DNA of 64,000 nt. It comes from Adineta vaga (taxonomy: Eukaryota; Rotifera). Positions 22,610 to 32,298 of this stretch are shown in pieces; within the stretch, counting starts at the first letter, position 1; every line of letters begins with the position of its first letter. The DNA is taken from assembly GCA_021613535.1 (NCBI GenBank), contig CP075494.1, forward strand, positions 2,108,001 through 2,172,000, given 5' to 3'. A model generated the notes under the pieces. The model had not been told where the DNA came from and ran no database searches. It worked only from the letters and a program-made list of their open reading frames with translations. A program made the translations under genes and the position numbers.

Positions 22610-23527
22610 TTACGTTTCTGTTATAGTAAATATTCTTTGTAACAAAACTAGTTTTTCTGAAACAGCAGTTCGGATTGGAGTTGTTGTTTTGAATACTACG
22701 ATGATTACCGCTGTTGTTGAAATATCAACACCAATAAAAGCAATACAAAAATGATCTTTTGGTGGTGTTGTAAAAAACGACCAAAAGATGAGAAAAGCAA
22801 AAGGAAGACCTAATATTCCAAGAATAGTTGTTATTGTTATAATATTTTTCACCATTTTCAATTCTCGTTCTGCACGAATTATGACATTAGATGGTGTTAC
22901 TCTTTTATTCATTTCACGAATAAATCGAACTAACCGTGAATAAACAACATTAATAAATATATTTGGAATAAAATAAAGTGTGATTACTATATAAATAATT
23001 CCAAAAGATCTTCCTAATGGTGGATGACATATCTGATTGGAAGGATTGTATACAATTTGATTAGTTAATAATACAGGTAAGCTTATGACGAAAGCAAAGA
23101 ACCAAATTAGACAAATGAGACACATTTGAAAACGAGATGATTGCCAGAAAAGATGAGTTGGATGTATAATTGTAATATAACGATAAATTGCTTGTAATAC
23201 ATAGGAATAATTTTGTGCAACAGTAACGCTAATTAGAAAATAACCACGAAAAATACAAAGAGAATCTTCGTAAACAATTTTTTTAATGTCATTTTGTAGA
23301 ACGAAAAGTGCCATGCTTAATAAAACACATGCACAAATAAATTCAACGAAACAAGTGTTCGCGGTTAACATCATGGGTACCGTTCGACATGTTTTGTTAA
23401 ATACAATGACAACTAATAGAAAAAATGAAATACCAACTGTTGCTGAATCACATATAATTCTTAGGATATCGGTTGGAATATACCAAACTTCGGAGTTTAT
23501 CATATTTGAATGATTGTCAAAGATCAT
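22610..23527 (-). CDS. Rhodopsin-like 7TM receptor
   Basis: The open frame runs to 23689, but its first 54 residues look like chance 5' sequence. The start chosen, MIFDNHSNMINSEVW at 23527, gives 305 aa; a start at 23503 is also possible. Seven hydrophobic segments are clear. TM3 starts after a Cys (SLCIFRGYFL) and ends with YRYITIIHP in the place of the DRY motif. An extracellular loop 2 Cys (NQICHPP) can pair with it. TM6 has LGLPFAFLIF, and the TM7 region has TTPIRTA rather than a clear NPxxY. The family fits the large orphan peptide-type receptor expansions of rotifers. No intron was seen. The stop lies 144 bp from the convergent acyltransferase stop. Confidence 0.82.
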   Translation of the reverse strand: MIFDNHSNMINSEVWYIPTDILRIICDSATVGISFFLLVVIVFNKTCRTVPMMLTANTCFVEFICACVLLSMALFVLQNDIKKIVYEDSLCIFRGYFLISVTVAQNYSYVLQAIYRYITIIHPTHLFWQSSRFQMCLICLIWFFAFVISLPVLLTNQIVYNPSNQICHPPLGRSFGIIYIVITLYFIPNIFINVVYSRLVRFIREMNKRVTPSNVIIRAERELKMVKNIITITTILGILGLPFAFLIFWSFFTTPPKDHFCIAFIGVDISTTAVIIVVFKTTTPIRTAVSEKLVLLQRIFTITET

Positions 23528-24176
23528 TAGTATCAACTTCTTGTCATAAAAACAGGTTTTTAGAAAGAACATTCTAGAAAAGGAAAAATGTAAGTTTCTA
23601 AAATTTTTGAAGAGAAAAACATGAATTATCAAATTAGTGTATGCTGAAAAGAAGCGCAAAGCATAAAATAGATGAGATTGATAGATCAATTAGATAAAAA
23701 CCACTCATGTTATCTCCGCATGCATCCTCTTACAAATCATAAAAGTTTTTATTAAAGCAAAAGTGATCTATACTAAATAAAATAAAGACTTTAGTTTTCA
23801 TCATTCAATGGCGTTACTTGTATATCCGTTTGTCTAATGAGTTTATAAATTAGATCCATAATATGGTACACTAATATGAAAGGATGTGGGTGTGAGTTTA
23901 CACGATGGAGATAGCAACTCTCTTCGATACGAATGCAATGAATCCACAAGAGTTTTTCTCTAATTTTGGTATTATTTGCTGTTTGAGTATCACTATTCTC
24001 TAAATCTGCATCTTGATCTGTTGAGCTTCTCTTACAGTCTTACTCTGAATATCCATCACTCTCGAATTCCTGCACTAAATCATCAAAAATCAGTTTCCTT
24101 TATAAACACTCGGACGTGTTGTCAGATGTTCTGGAAAGTTGATACAAAATGTAGTTTACTCATAGTGATGTTTTAT
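23528..24176. other. Intergenic region with one telomere-like arm
   Basis: No gene. A single G-rich arm AAAGGATGTGGGTGTGAG lies at about 23879-23897, with no clear partner. A short open frame at 23976-24230 has no recognisable content. Confidence 0.4.
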
Positions 24177-24260
24177 CTTAAGAGTGTGGGTGCGTGGATA
24201 GATGCAAGTAACTATCTTTATCCAACCTGACCCACATCCTAACCCACACCCACTTTCAAG
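24177..24260. repeat. Telomere-like hairpin element with doubled right arm
   Basis: Left arm CTTAAGAGTGTGGGTGCGTGG. The right arm is CCTGACCCACATCCTAACCC followed by ACACCCACTTTCAAG, so it appears duplicated. It lies about 250 bp beyond the stop codon of the kelch gene at 24509. Confidence 0.7.
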
Positions 24261-24508
24261 ATGGTTCCTCTATAAGTAAAAGCTTTTCTTCATTACAATG
24301 AAATAATTTACAATAATAAAGAAATCAATATGCTCTATTGATTCTGATAAATGTTTTTAAATATAGAGAAATTTAAAAAAAATTAAATGAAAAAATAACC
24401 TTCGTTATTATATAATATAATAACTGTGTTTATTAAAATATCGTTCGAAGCCAAGTTTATTTGTATCAATAAATATAAGATCGATCATTATTAATTTATT
24501 CGAGATAA

Positions 24509-25502
24509 TTAATATAGCTCTGCACTATCTAGATAGTAATAGCCAATTCCACCACTAACCAGTACTTTTCCGTTGTTCAATACAGATGCTGTGTGACCGT
24601 AGCGTCCATAATTCATATTCCCTGTAGTTGCCCAAGTTTCTGTTGATGGATCATATAACTCAGCACTGCTGATACCACCTGAGCCAGCATTAACTAATAC
24701 TTTCCCGTTGTTTAATATAGATGCTGTGTGTCTTTCACGCGGTTGATTCATACTACCTGCAGTAGCTACCCAACTTCCGGTTGATTGATCATACAGCTCA
24801 GCACTATTTGTGGATACAATACCATTATATCCACCACTAACTAAGACTTTTCCGTTATTTAATACAGATGCTGTATGACCAACGCGTTTACTATTCATAT
24901 TACTAGTAGTTGTCCAAATTCCTGTTGACGGGTCATATAACTCAGTATCATTTAGCGCATTTGTACCATTAGTACCACCAGTAACCAATACTTTTCCGTT
25001 ATTTAATACAGATGCTGTGTGAATATATCGTGCACTATTCATATTGCCAGTAGGTGTCCAAGTTCCTGTTAATGGATCATATAACTCGGCGCTATTTAGT
25101 GGTGTAATACCAGTATATCCACCGCTAACCAAGATTTTCCCGTCATTTAATATCGATGCAGTGTGATCATATCGTGCATCAGTCATATTACCAGTAATTA
25201 CCCAAGTTAATGTTGACGAATCATACAATTCTGCGTTACTTATTGCAGTACCACTTAATCCACCGCTAACTAATACTTTCCCGTTATTTAATACAGATGA
25301 TGTGTGCCAATATCGTGCATTATGCATGTAAAAAGTAGCTACCCAAGTTTCTGTTGATGGATCATACAACTCTGCACCTTGCGGGTCGCCACCATTAACA
25401 TTGTTAATTCCACCACTAACCAGTACTTTTCCGTTGTTCAATACAGATGCTGTGTGACCGTAGCGTGCATAAATCATACTACTAGTATTAAACCATCCTA
25501 GA
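24509..25502 (-). CDS. Seven-repeat kelch protein, 3' exon
   Basis: The exon starts in phase 1 at an acceptor next to 25502 and runs 331 aa to the stop. It holds seven kelch repeats of about 47 aa. They are unusually alike, each with a HTASVLNNGKVLVSGG core, then ELYDPST and W, predicting a beta-propeller. Galactose-oxidase-like kelch proteins of microbes also look like this. The exon has no start of its own. The donor after FCQK in the Cys-rich exon at 26315-26724 would fit in phase 1, possibly with the microexon 25656-25706 between. The full gene may therefore be signal peptide, Cys-rich domain and kelch propeller (24509-26832). The near-uniform repeats suggest recent amplification or gene conversion. 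Confidence 0.8.
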
Positions 25503-25655
25503 AAAAAAAACATATGATTCTATTCAGCTTGTGAAGCATTCAAGGCATGTTTATGAATTTAAGAGAACAAAGTGAACAAAGGAAATCACTGTTATACATG
25601 TAAATTTGAAAGTTATTGAAAAGAAAAAGTTTTCTTCGCTTTTAGACGCACTTAC

Positions 25656-25706
25656 TATCGTGATTTACGTTCAATCGATATGATACTATAACATTGTGTG
25701 AGTCTT
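25656..25706 (-). other. Candidate 51-nt phase-1 microexon
   Basis: Flanked by an AG acceptor and a GTAAGT donor. It is open in phase 1 at both ends and encodes a strand-like peptide containing NVIVSYRLNVNHD. It would link the Cys-rich exon to the kelch exon, as the microexons do in the kelch gene at 907-2458. Confidence 0.35.
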
Positions 25707-26314
25707 CTATATTAGTGCGTATGTCAATATTTAACCCATCGATGTACTGCGACATTTTCTTCTGGCCTGAATGTAAAACGTTAAGTTTTGAATACGCACT
25801 ATCCTATCTATTATTTTTATCAATTATAGCAGATAATCATTGATTATACCAAAAAATAGGAACCTCTACTCAATTTTCTTGCACTTCTTTGATTCTCATA
25901 ATAGAAACAAGACAATATTTGCACATAATGAGAAGAGTTATGAATAGCTAAAATCGACTTACTATCACAACTTATATTTTTCTTTTCCATTTTATCATTT
26001 AAATGATTAGACATCACTTGTCTTCAGGATGGAAATCGTACCCTTAATCGATCCAATTACTTACTTTTTTCAGTCATAAGTTTCTATAAACATATGGGAA
26101 AATTGGTCTATAATTTTCTTCTATATCAAGATTTGAATACTATTATATAGAATATATGAGTCGATTGGATACATCATTTGACAGTCTGTTTAATGTATAT
26201 CAATACACTCCGAACTAAATATCAAAGTCGATCGAACGATAGGTTGCAGTAGAAAACGATAGTAATTGATACCTCAATATTAAAGCAACAAAATGAAAGA
26301 AACAAAGACGAACT

Positions 26315-26832
26315 CTAACGCAAATAAATTTGAACATCATCCTCCTTTGAATAAAACCTATCAATACCTTTCTGGCAGAAATTTGTCAATGACAATGGTA
26401 AACATACTGCTGATGGTGAACAACATGAGTTAACGATACATACTGATGTATTTGATGCACAAGTATATGTCATATTATTACATGATTCTAAAATTGAACA
26501 CATAATACCAGGTGCACAATAACTGCGATTGTTGAATGAATAATAGTCAAAACATGGTGTTGATGAATGATAACAACTGACGCTATCATTCGAACCTGAA
26601 TTACATTGTTTTAAAGAACAATTTGATGATGTATCGTTAGCAGTATGAATGGACGAATATAATGTAAATCTAGCATTAATCCGATTTACACTGCATGAGT
26701 AGTTAGGCACTTCTGTAGTTTGTCCTAGAAATGATTTATATCATGAAAAAAGTAAAATAAGAAGTAAGAAATATACACACCTTTAACATATAGAAAAAAG
26801 ACGCTCAAAACTAAAATTGTTTTATGTCGCAT
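26315..26832 (-). CDS. Secreted Cys-rich protein or N-terminal domain of the kelch protein
   Basis: Exons 26832-26781 and 26724-26315 join in phase 1 (153 aa if it ends here). Exon 1 is a clean signal peptide (MRHKTILVLSVFFLYVKG). Exon 2 has about 16 Cys in pairs with wide Ser/Thr/Asn spacing and several N-glycosylation sites, for example CYHSSTPCFDYY, CAPGIMC and CCSPSAVC. This is a disulphide-rich extracellular domain whose family I did not recognise. The stop follows FCQKGIDRFYSKEDD. A GTATTG donor directly after FCQK is in the right phase to splice to the kelch exon downstream, so the printed C-terminus may be intronic read-through. TTTGAGACG-rich flanks show nothing else. Confidence 0.6.
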
Positions 26833-27255
26833 AACCTCTTTGAAAAGAAATGAATGATTATTTTTTGTACTTTTATAAATCACATACATATATTCAGTTT
26901 GAGACGAAAGAACGCAAAATTATTTCTTTCAATACTTATTCATGTTATAAAAATAATGAATGAGAACATTCTCATAAGATTGACTGATTATTTCATCCGA
27001 AAAGAATTCATATGTTTACCTAGTACATATTCGTTATAAGAATTATAATGTTTCTATGATGTTTATAGCGTCAAGTTGTTTCACAATTCCGTTGTTATTT
27101 CTCATAAAATACACTCGCACTTGTATTTACTTCATTTACACTAATAAAATCGAAACATTCTTCCAATAAAAATATGGTGCGTTATTGATTAAGCGTCCCC
27201 TTTCCCACTCGCACATCTAAACTCACATCCATTCTCAAAATGATATTTCATTTTT
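26833..27255. other. Intergenic region between Cys-rich gene and hairpin
   Basis: No gene. A lone C-rich telomere-like arm (CACTCGCACATCTAAACTC and CACATCC) lies at about 27204-27232, next to the full hairpin. Confidence 0.4.
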
Positions 27256-27323
27256 GTGGGTGTGGGTGGACAAGGCTATGGTTGTGAGTATCTTGTATTC
27301 GCCGTCACTCACACCCACACTCT
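27256..27323. repeat. Telomere-like hairpin element
   Basis: Left arm TGTGGGTGTGGGTGG and right arm TCACTCACACCCACACTC. Its loop contains TATCTTGTATTC, which recurs in the hairpins at 32235 and, in part, at 52422. It lies about 270 bp beyond the expansin stop codon. Confidence 0.8.
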
Positions 27324-27596
27324 GCTTCTGTATCATCCATTTCAATCTCGTCGCCAATTATCACGTCTTAATTTCATGTTTAAGATATTTATTATGTAAA
27401 TAATAAATTGAAGGAAAAAATAACAACTACAATAGAAAAAGCATCTCTCTCTATATAGATATAGAAATATGAGAGGAGAATATCTTACGGATATTACGTA
27501 AGAAATTCAGAACCTACGTGAGATATTCCCTTGAACTATTCCTATGGTAGAAAGAAAAGAATGATATCTGTAGAATTGAAATAACAACTAATCTCG

Positions 27597-28700
27597 CTAT
27601 ATCACACCACGGTTGTCACGTTTACTACTGGATCTGCCACGGATGTTACGATTGCTACTGGATCTGCCACGGATGTTACGATTGCTACTGGATCTGCCAC
27701 GGATGTTACGATTGCTACTGGATCTGCCACGGATGTTACGATTGCTACTGGATCTGCCACGGATGTTACGATTGCTACTGGATCTGCCACGGATGTTACG
27801 ATTGCTACTGGATCTGCCACGGATGTTACGATTGCTACTGGATCTGCCACGGATGTTACGATTGCTACTGGATCTGCCACGGATGTTACGATTGCTACTG
27901 GATCTGCCACGGATGTTACGATTGCTACTGGATCTGCCACGGATGTTACGATTGCTACTGGATCTGCCACGGATGTTACGATTGCTACTGGATCTGCCAC
28001 GAACATTATGCTTACTAATGGATCTGCCACGGCTGTCACGATTGCTACTGGATCTGCCACGGACAGTACGGCTTCCACTAAATCGTACGTTCCCGGTTAT
28101 AATGCGAGCCTTTGTACTACCATGATCAGGCAGTGCAGAAATCGTATCAACCACTTGAACTCCACGAATATCAGTTATTCGTATGTGCAATGGTTGATTT
28201 CCAAAATCAGTGCCGACAAAGTGATTGTAGTTCATTTTTTCCAGGTTGATCCACTGACCACCTTTCGAATATTCCAGCTTCACTATCGGAAACTTGTGAT
28301 TGCGTATTTGAATTGCAGCCCAGCATTGACTGCTGCCCTCTTTAATGCGATACTTAAGATTTCTCGAGATTGGTGCTTCAATGACCTTCCATTGAATATC
28401 AATCTTACCATCTGCCATGTTGCCAATTTCACGAAAAGCATTCGGTGAAAGATCCAGTGCTCCACTGGCTCCCTCAGGATACAAATCTGTTACATAGACG
28501 ATTGTTTGTCCTTTTGGTCCTCTTACGCGTAGATAAGCACCAGCCATAGCTGCCTTGACACCCTTGAAATTATATTGAAAAGGATTCAATGCTGTAATTT
28601 TCATGTCAGCTGGGATTGGATCGAGTAAAGCTGCTCCACCAACATATCCAGAACCTGTATATGTTGCATATCCTTTAAATGTATCGTCCCAGTTACTCAT
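27597..28700 (-). CDS. Bacterial-type expansin (EXLX1-like) with Ser/Arg repeat tail
   Basis: Intronless, 367 aa. Residues 8-205 match the two-domain bacterial expansin of Bacillus subtilis (YoaJ/BsEXLX1) closely, for example GYATYTGSGY, TDLYPEGASGALDLSPNAF and AAIQIRNHKFP. Expansins loosen plant cell walls without hydrolysis. The key Asp residues (D72, D83) and the binding-face W127 and Y158 are present. The first Trp of the usual WW pair is Cys126. There is no signal peptide at this Met and no upstream exon was seen, which is odd for an enzyme that acts outside the cell. Residues 210-367 are tandem RGRSSSNRNI decapeptides. Likely horizontally acquired from bacteria, with the tail added later. 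A divergent GH5 gene 2 kb away carries a related tail. Confidence 0.9.
   Translation of the reverse strand: MSNWDDTFKGYATYTGSGYVGGAALLDPIPADMKITALNPFQYNFKGVKAAMAGAYLRVRGPKGQTIVYVTDLYPEGASGALDLSPNAFREIGNMADGKIDIQWKVIEAPISRNLKYRIKEGSSQCWAAIQIRNHKFPIVKLEYSKGGQWINLEKMNYNHFVGTDFGNQPLHIRITDIRGVQVVDTISALPDHGSTKARIITGNVRFSGSRTVRGRSSSNRDSRGRSISKHNVRGRSSSNRNIRGRSSSNRNIRGRSSSNRNIRGRSSSNRNIRGRSSSNRNIRGRSSSNRNIRGRSSSNRNIRGRSSSNRNIRGRSSSNRNIRGRSSSNRNIRGRSSSNRNIRGRSSSNRNIRGRSSSKRDNRGVI
27631..27990. repeat. Coding minisatellite, 12 perfect 30-bp units
   Basis: Twelve identical 30-bp units read GATCTGCCACGGATGTTACG plus ATTGCTACTG on the plus strand. Diverged units flank it at 27601-27630 and 27991-28080. 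All frames stay open because the unit has no stop, which creates long false ORFs on both strands. Confidence 0.97.
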
Positions 28701-30677
28701 AAGACTGGCTCGTTCGAAGGACTTCTATTAAACAGTTGTGAAAAAAAAGAAAAAGATATAGTCGAATAATCATACATTGTCTGTTTTTTGTTTTTGTAGC
28801 TTAAAGTAATATTTCGTCGATCATGCATCCACATGCGTCAATGGGAAAAAAGAAGGGAGAAAAACATTCGCGCTGTTGTAATTTTGTAATATGAAATAAA
28901 ACGAATAAATATAGATGACGAAAGAAATTACTCATTGACGAGCAAGATCAATGACAGTATTCTTTTCCTATGTTTTACTTTTGTCAAAGAAACGTATAGC
29001 GAAGAAAAGTGAGCAATCTTGACTGAATGAAATACAGTGAATCATATCGCATCCATGATGTGCTTGTTAAGACCTCTCTCCTAAAAAAATGAATTTTCAT
29101 CAAAATTTTTGACATTGAGATAAACACACGAGGAGATAGCCCGTGTTTTTTTCAAAAATAGCTTTCTTATCTTATATTGGAAAGCATTTTAGAAATTTGA
29201 GCGTGAGTTTTCGAGAATTTCTTAATGAAGGAACTTGTTAACTTTTCTCTTTGCTTGTTAGATAAGAGGTTCAAAAGAGGAGCCTCATAGAACCTGCAGT
29301 TTTAGACGCTCTTTCGAACAAAAAGATATCTATATATTAGACAAAGACTCACAGAGCATTCTTGTCGACAAAATTATCAATTTTTGAACCCTTCTTTGAT
29401 ACATGTCTCCGTCAAACAACGTAGTATCGATCTAAAAATTTTACCACACTTCCCTCACTTCGGTCATTTTCTTGTGAGATGTTCGAATAATTCATCATTA
29501 TTTTCTTCGAAACTATTTGTAGTTCCAGCTGCAAAAATAGTATCAGAAAGTTGAAGCGATGGTTTTTAAATTTAACTTTGGAAACGTATCGTCTTTACGA
29601 AAAACATAAAACTTTCTTTTTACTTTTACTGCGCGAACATATCAATTTTTTATGCTAAATTATGACTGAAACTGAATCGAGCAGTGAGATTCTTTTAGTT
29701 CAGTTGTTTATATTGATTTTTGATAGATGATATTCACTTTGTTGTTCAAAAAACGAAAAACGATGAAAACTATTTGATAAACACGATCTTTTTTCGTAAT
29801 TCAGTGAGAGAAATCGTAAAAAAGCGTTTTTCTCAATAAATCATAAAAAATGAGAATAAATCAAACTTTTTTTTCTGATGAAGGTAATTTTCTGATTTAA
29901 AATCTTAAAATTTTTAAAATTTACATTTGTTATCTGTTCATCAAGGGCCATCTGACAATATATCAATAAAAATAATAAATCATTGGTTAAAACTCGAACT
30001 TTCCGTACATTAAAAGAAGAAATTCAAACATTCGTTGCAATCGTAAGAAAGATATGAGCAGGATAAAAAATCGTTAACTTCGTTATGAAGCGCTTTAAGA
30101 AAATATTGTCCATGAGAATGAGAAAACACTATTCATATGACTGAACTTGTGACAAGTAATAGGGAACTGCTGCGGACTTATGCAAGTGCTCTATACCATT
30201 TCAAAGTATATGATCTACAACGAAAAATTTATTCAAGAAAATACTTCTTTAGTTTTTAGTCAATAGATTGTATTTTGAATCAGCTATGAATATCCAATTG
30301 ATATATGTAGAAAGTGATAGAAAATAGTTCTCCTCGATTTTTATGGTACATTCATCATTGAAGTGTCTGACGGGAAAAAGTGAGAATATACTTTAAACAA
30401 AAATTGCATCCATTACTCATCAAGTCGTTGCACTAATACTATTTTTATGTCATGGAGCAACATTGAGTCATCAAACGGGAGAATAGAAAACGATTAAAAA
30501 AATACCCGTTCGTCACACAGAAAGTAATATAAATTATTATCACCGAATTACTGAAATGACGTTTTATAGGTATATAAATGTCAATGAAACGAAAATAGGA
30601 AAATCAAACATTTGTTATTTGAAAGAATCTTGCTAGTACGTTTTTTCATCTCAACTTAATACAACGACGATAAAATC
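28701..30677. other. Divergent intergenic region between expansin and GH5 genes
   Basis: About 2 kb without a recognised gene or repeat. It is AT-rich with many short homopolymers. It holds the 5' flanks of two head-to-head cell-wall enzyme genes, so shared regulation is possible, but no common element was identified. Confidence 0.5.
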
Positions 30678-31763
30678 ATGTTCGGTAGATTACGAGTGAA
30701 AGGCAATAAAATTGTTGGTGACAACAATCATCCTGTTCAACTGAAAGGAATGAGTCTTTTCTGGAGTCAATGGTCCACTCCTTTTTACAATAGAAAAACA
30801 ATATCGTATTTAGCATCGAAGGTCAAATGCACTATTATTCGTGCAGCAATGGGAGCTCAAAGTGGTCAGGATGGCTATCTAGATGGTAATTCGAATAGAG
30901 AGCAGGCCATCCATCAAGTTGTGACTGTTGTTGATGCTGCTATCCGCGAAGATATTTATGTTATTATTGATTGGCATGCACATGATGCCATTCACCATAG
31001 AAATCAAGCTCGACATTTTTTTGTATCGATGGCGAAGAAATATAAAAACACTCCAAATGTCATCTTCGAAATCTACAACGAACCTATCAATGAGCAATGG
31101 CATGAAGTGAAAACGTATGCTGAATCAGTGATTGGTGCCATTCGAGATACAGGAGCTAAGAACCTGATAGTGGTCGGAACACCTTTCTATTGTCAGCATG
31201 TTGATATTGCATCTGAAGATCCAATAATTGCTTTTCGTGATGTGGCTTATAGTTTACATTTCTATGCTGGAACACATCGTAAGAGTGAGCGTTCTAGAGC
31301 TCAAAAGGCTTTAGATAATGGTATTGCTCTGTTTGTAACTGAATGGGGTACGTGCCAGGCTGATGGAAATGGAAATCTTGACCTAAACGAAACTCAAAAA
31401 TGGTTCCGATTTATGGATGAGAACAAACTCAGTTGGTGTAATTGGTCATTGAATGATAAACCCGAAAGTGCTTCGGTACTGAAATCAGACATTAGTCACT
31501 CAAGACCTGCTGGTCCATGGGAACTAAACGAGTTAACTGAGTCGGGAAAATTTGTTTTCAATAAAATATCCAGTGGAAGTCGTAGCAGTCGTGGCAGATC
31601 CAGTAGCCAGCGTAAGAGCCGTGGCAGATCCAGCAGCAATCGTAAAAGTCGTGGCAGATCCAGTAGCAAGCATAAGAGCCGTGGTAGATCCAGTAGCAAG
31701 CATAAGAGCCGTGGTAGATCCAGTAGCAAGCATAAGAGCCGTGGCAGATCCAGTGGAATTTGA
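30678..31763 (+). CDS. GH5 endoglucanase (cellulase) with Ser/Arg repeat tail
   Basis: Intronless, 361 aa. Residues 5-300 are a glycoside hydrolase family 5 TIM barrel, most like the GH5_2 endoglucanases of bacteria and plant-parasitic nematodes. It shows LKGMSLFWSQW, IIDWHAH, IFEIYNEP with acid/base E135, HFYAGTH, and FVTEWGT with nucleophile E222. It should cut beta-1,4-glucan chains. There is no signal peptide and no cellulose-binding module; the protein starts straight at the catalytic domain. Residues 303-361 are about six Ser/Arg decapeptides (RGRSSSNRKS, RGRSSSKHKS) related to the expansin tail at both protein and DNA level. In-frame repeat remnants continue beyond the TGA stop to about 31800. 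Probable horizontal transfer. Confidence 0.9.
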   Translation: MFGRLRVKGNKIVGDNNHPVQLKGMSLFWSQWSTPFYNRKTISYLASKVKCTIIRAAMGAQSGQDGYLDGNSNREQAIHQVVTVVDAAIREDIYVIIDWHAHDAIHHRNQARHFFVSMAKKYKNTPNVIFEIYNEPINEQWHEVKTYAESVIGAIRDTGAKNLIVVGTPFYCQHVDIASEDPIIAFRDVAYSLHFYAGTHRKSERSRAQKALDNGIALFVTEWGTCQADGNGNLDLNETQKWFRFMDENKLSWCNWSLNDKPESASVLKSDISHSRPAGPWELNELTESGKFVFNKISSGSRSSRGRSSSQRKSRGRSSSNRKSRGRSSSKHKSRGRSSSKHKSRGRSSSKHKSRGRSSGI

Positions 31764-31800
31764 AATAGCCGTGTTAAATCCAGCAGCAATCGCCAGAGCT
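31590..31800 (+). repeat. 30-bp Ser/Arg-coding repeat array, diverged
   Basis: About six units of the CGTGGCAGATCCAGTAGC type, with last codons varying between AATCGTAAAAGT and AAGCATAAGAGC. Two further degraded units lie past the GH5 stop codon. Confidence 0.85.
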
Positions 31801-32234
31801 AGGACAAATACAAGTATTGCAAGTAAAAATATTATACTTGTACTTATACTTCAGACAAATACTTTGGTATTACACTTACGTAAGAAAACGCGTTCGTTTG
31901 TTCATATAAGGTGCACCAAATTCAAAAGTCGAGCAAACCTTTTTTGCTGATATTTTTTAATATAGATGGGTATAGCTCGACGAGCTCTATAAAACTTTAT
32001 ATATGAAAAAAAAGACTGATTTTTGGGAGAAACTTTGCTGATTTTTAATTGTTTTGTTACGGAAATGATTTGGAAATAGACTCATTTGATCCATCGTGAT
32101 AAATTGTACCTACTGATACGAAATTTAACATGTTTCATGAAACACTTGTGAACAAACATTTCAATAATAGAAAACGATTCTAGTCAGAATCAACTGATGT
32201 AGACCAACACTCTATGTAGTCCAGTATGATACAT
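31801..32234. other. Intergenic region, no gene seen
   Basis: The space between the GH5 3' end and the telomere-like hairpin that cuts the GH51 gene. No GH51-like sequence is visible on this side of the hairpin. Confidence 0.5.
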
Positions 32235-32298
32235 TAGAGTGTGAGTGTGGGTATCTTGTATTCACCCACACTCACACCCACACCCACACCCACACCCT
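32235..32298. repeat. Telomere-like hairpin at the broken end of a GH51 gene
   Basis: Left arm TTAGAGTGTGAGTGTGGGTA, loop TCTTGTATTCAC, then a right arm with four CCCACA units ending ACACCCTAT. Read on the minus strand it supplies the last codons (RVWVWVWV) and the stop of the truncated GH51 reading frame. Confidence 0.9.

Noticed and set aside
27631-27990. CRISPR array
   Set aside because: The 30-bp units are directly adjacent with no spacers, lie in an animal-type coding sequence and encode a regular peptide.
27602-28125. Long open frames in two other frames of the expansin tail (LLLDLPRMLR-type and VADPVAIVTS-type repeats)
   Set aside because: They are automatic by-products of a 30-bp repeat, a multiple of three with no stop in these frames. 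The frame continuous with the expansin domain is the real one.
27597-31763. Bacterial contamination as the source of expansin and GH5
   Set aside because: The genes sit within one contig between animal-type spliced genes, have flanks with the same hairpin family, and carry a shared tail not expected in bacteria. A chimeric contig cannot be fully excluded without reads.
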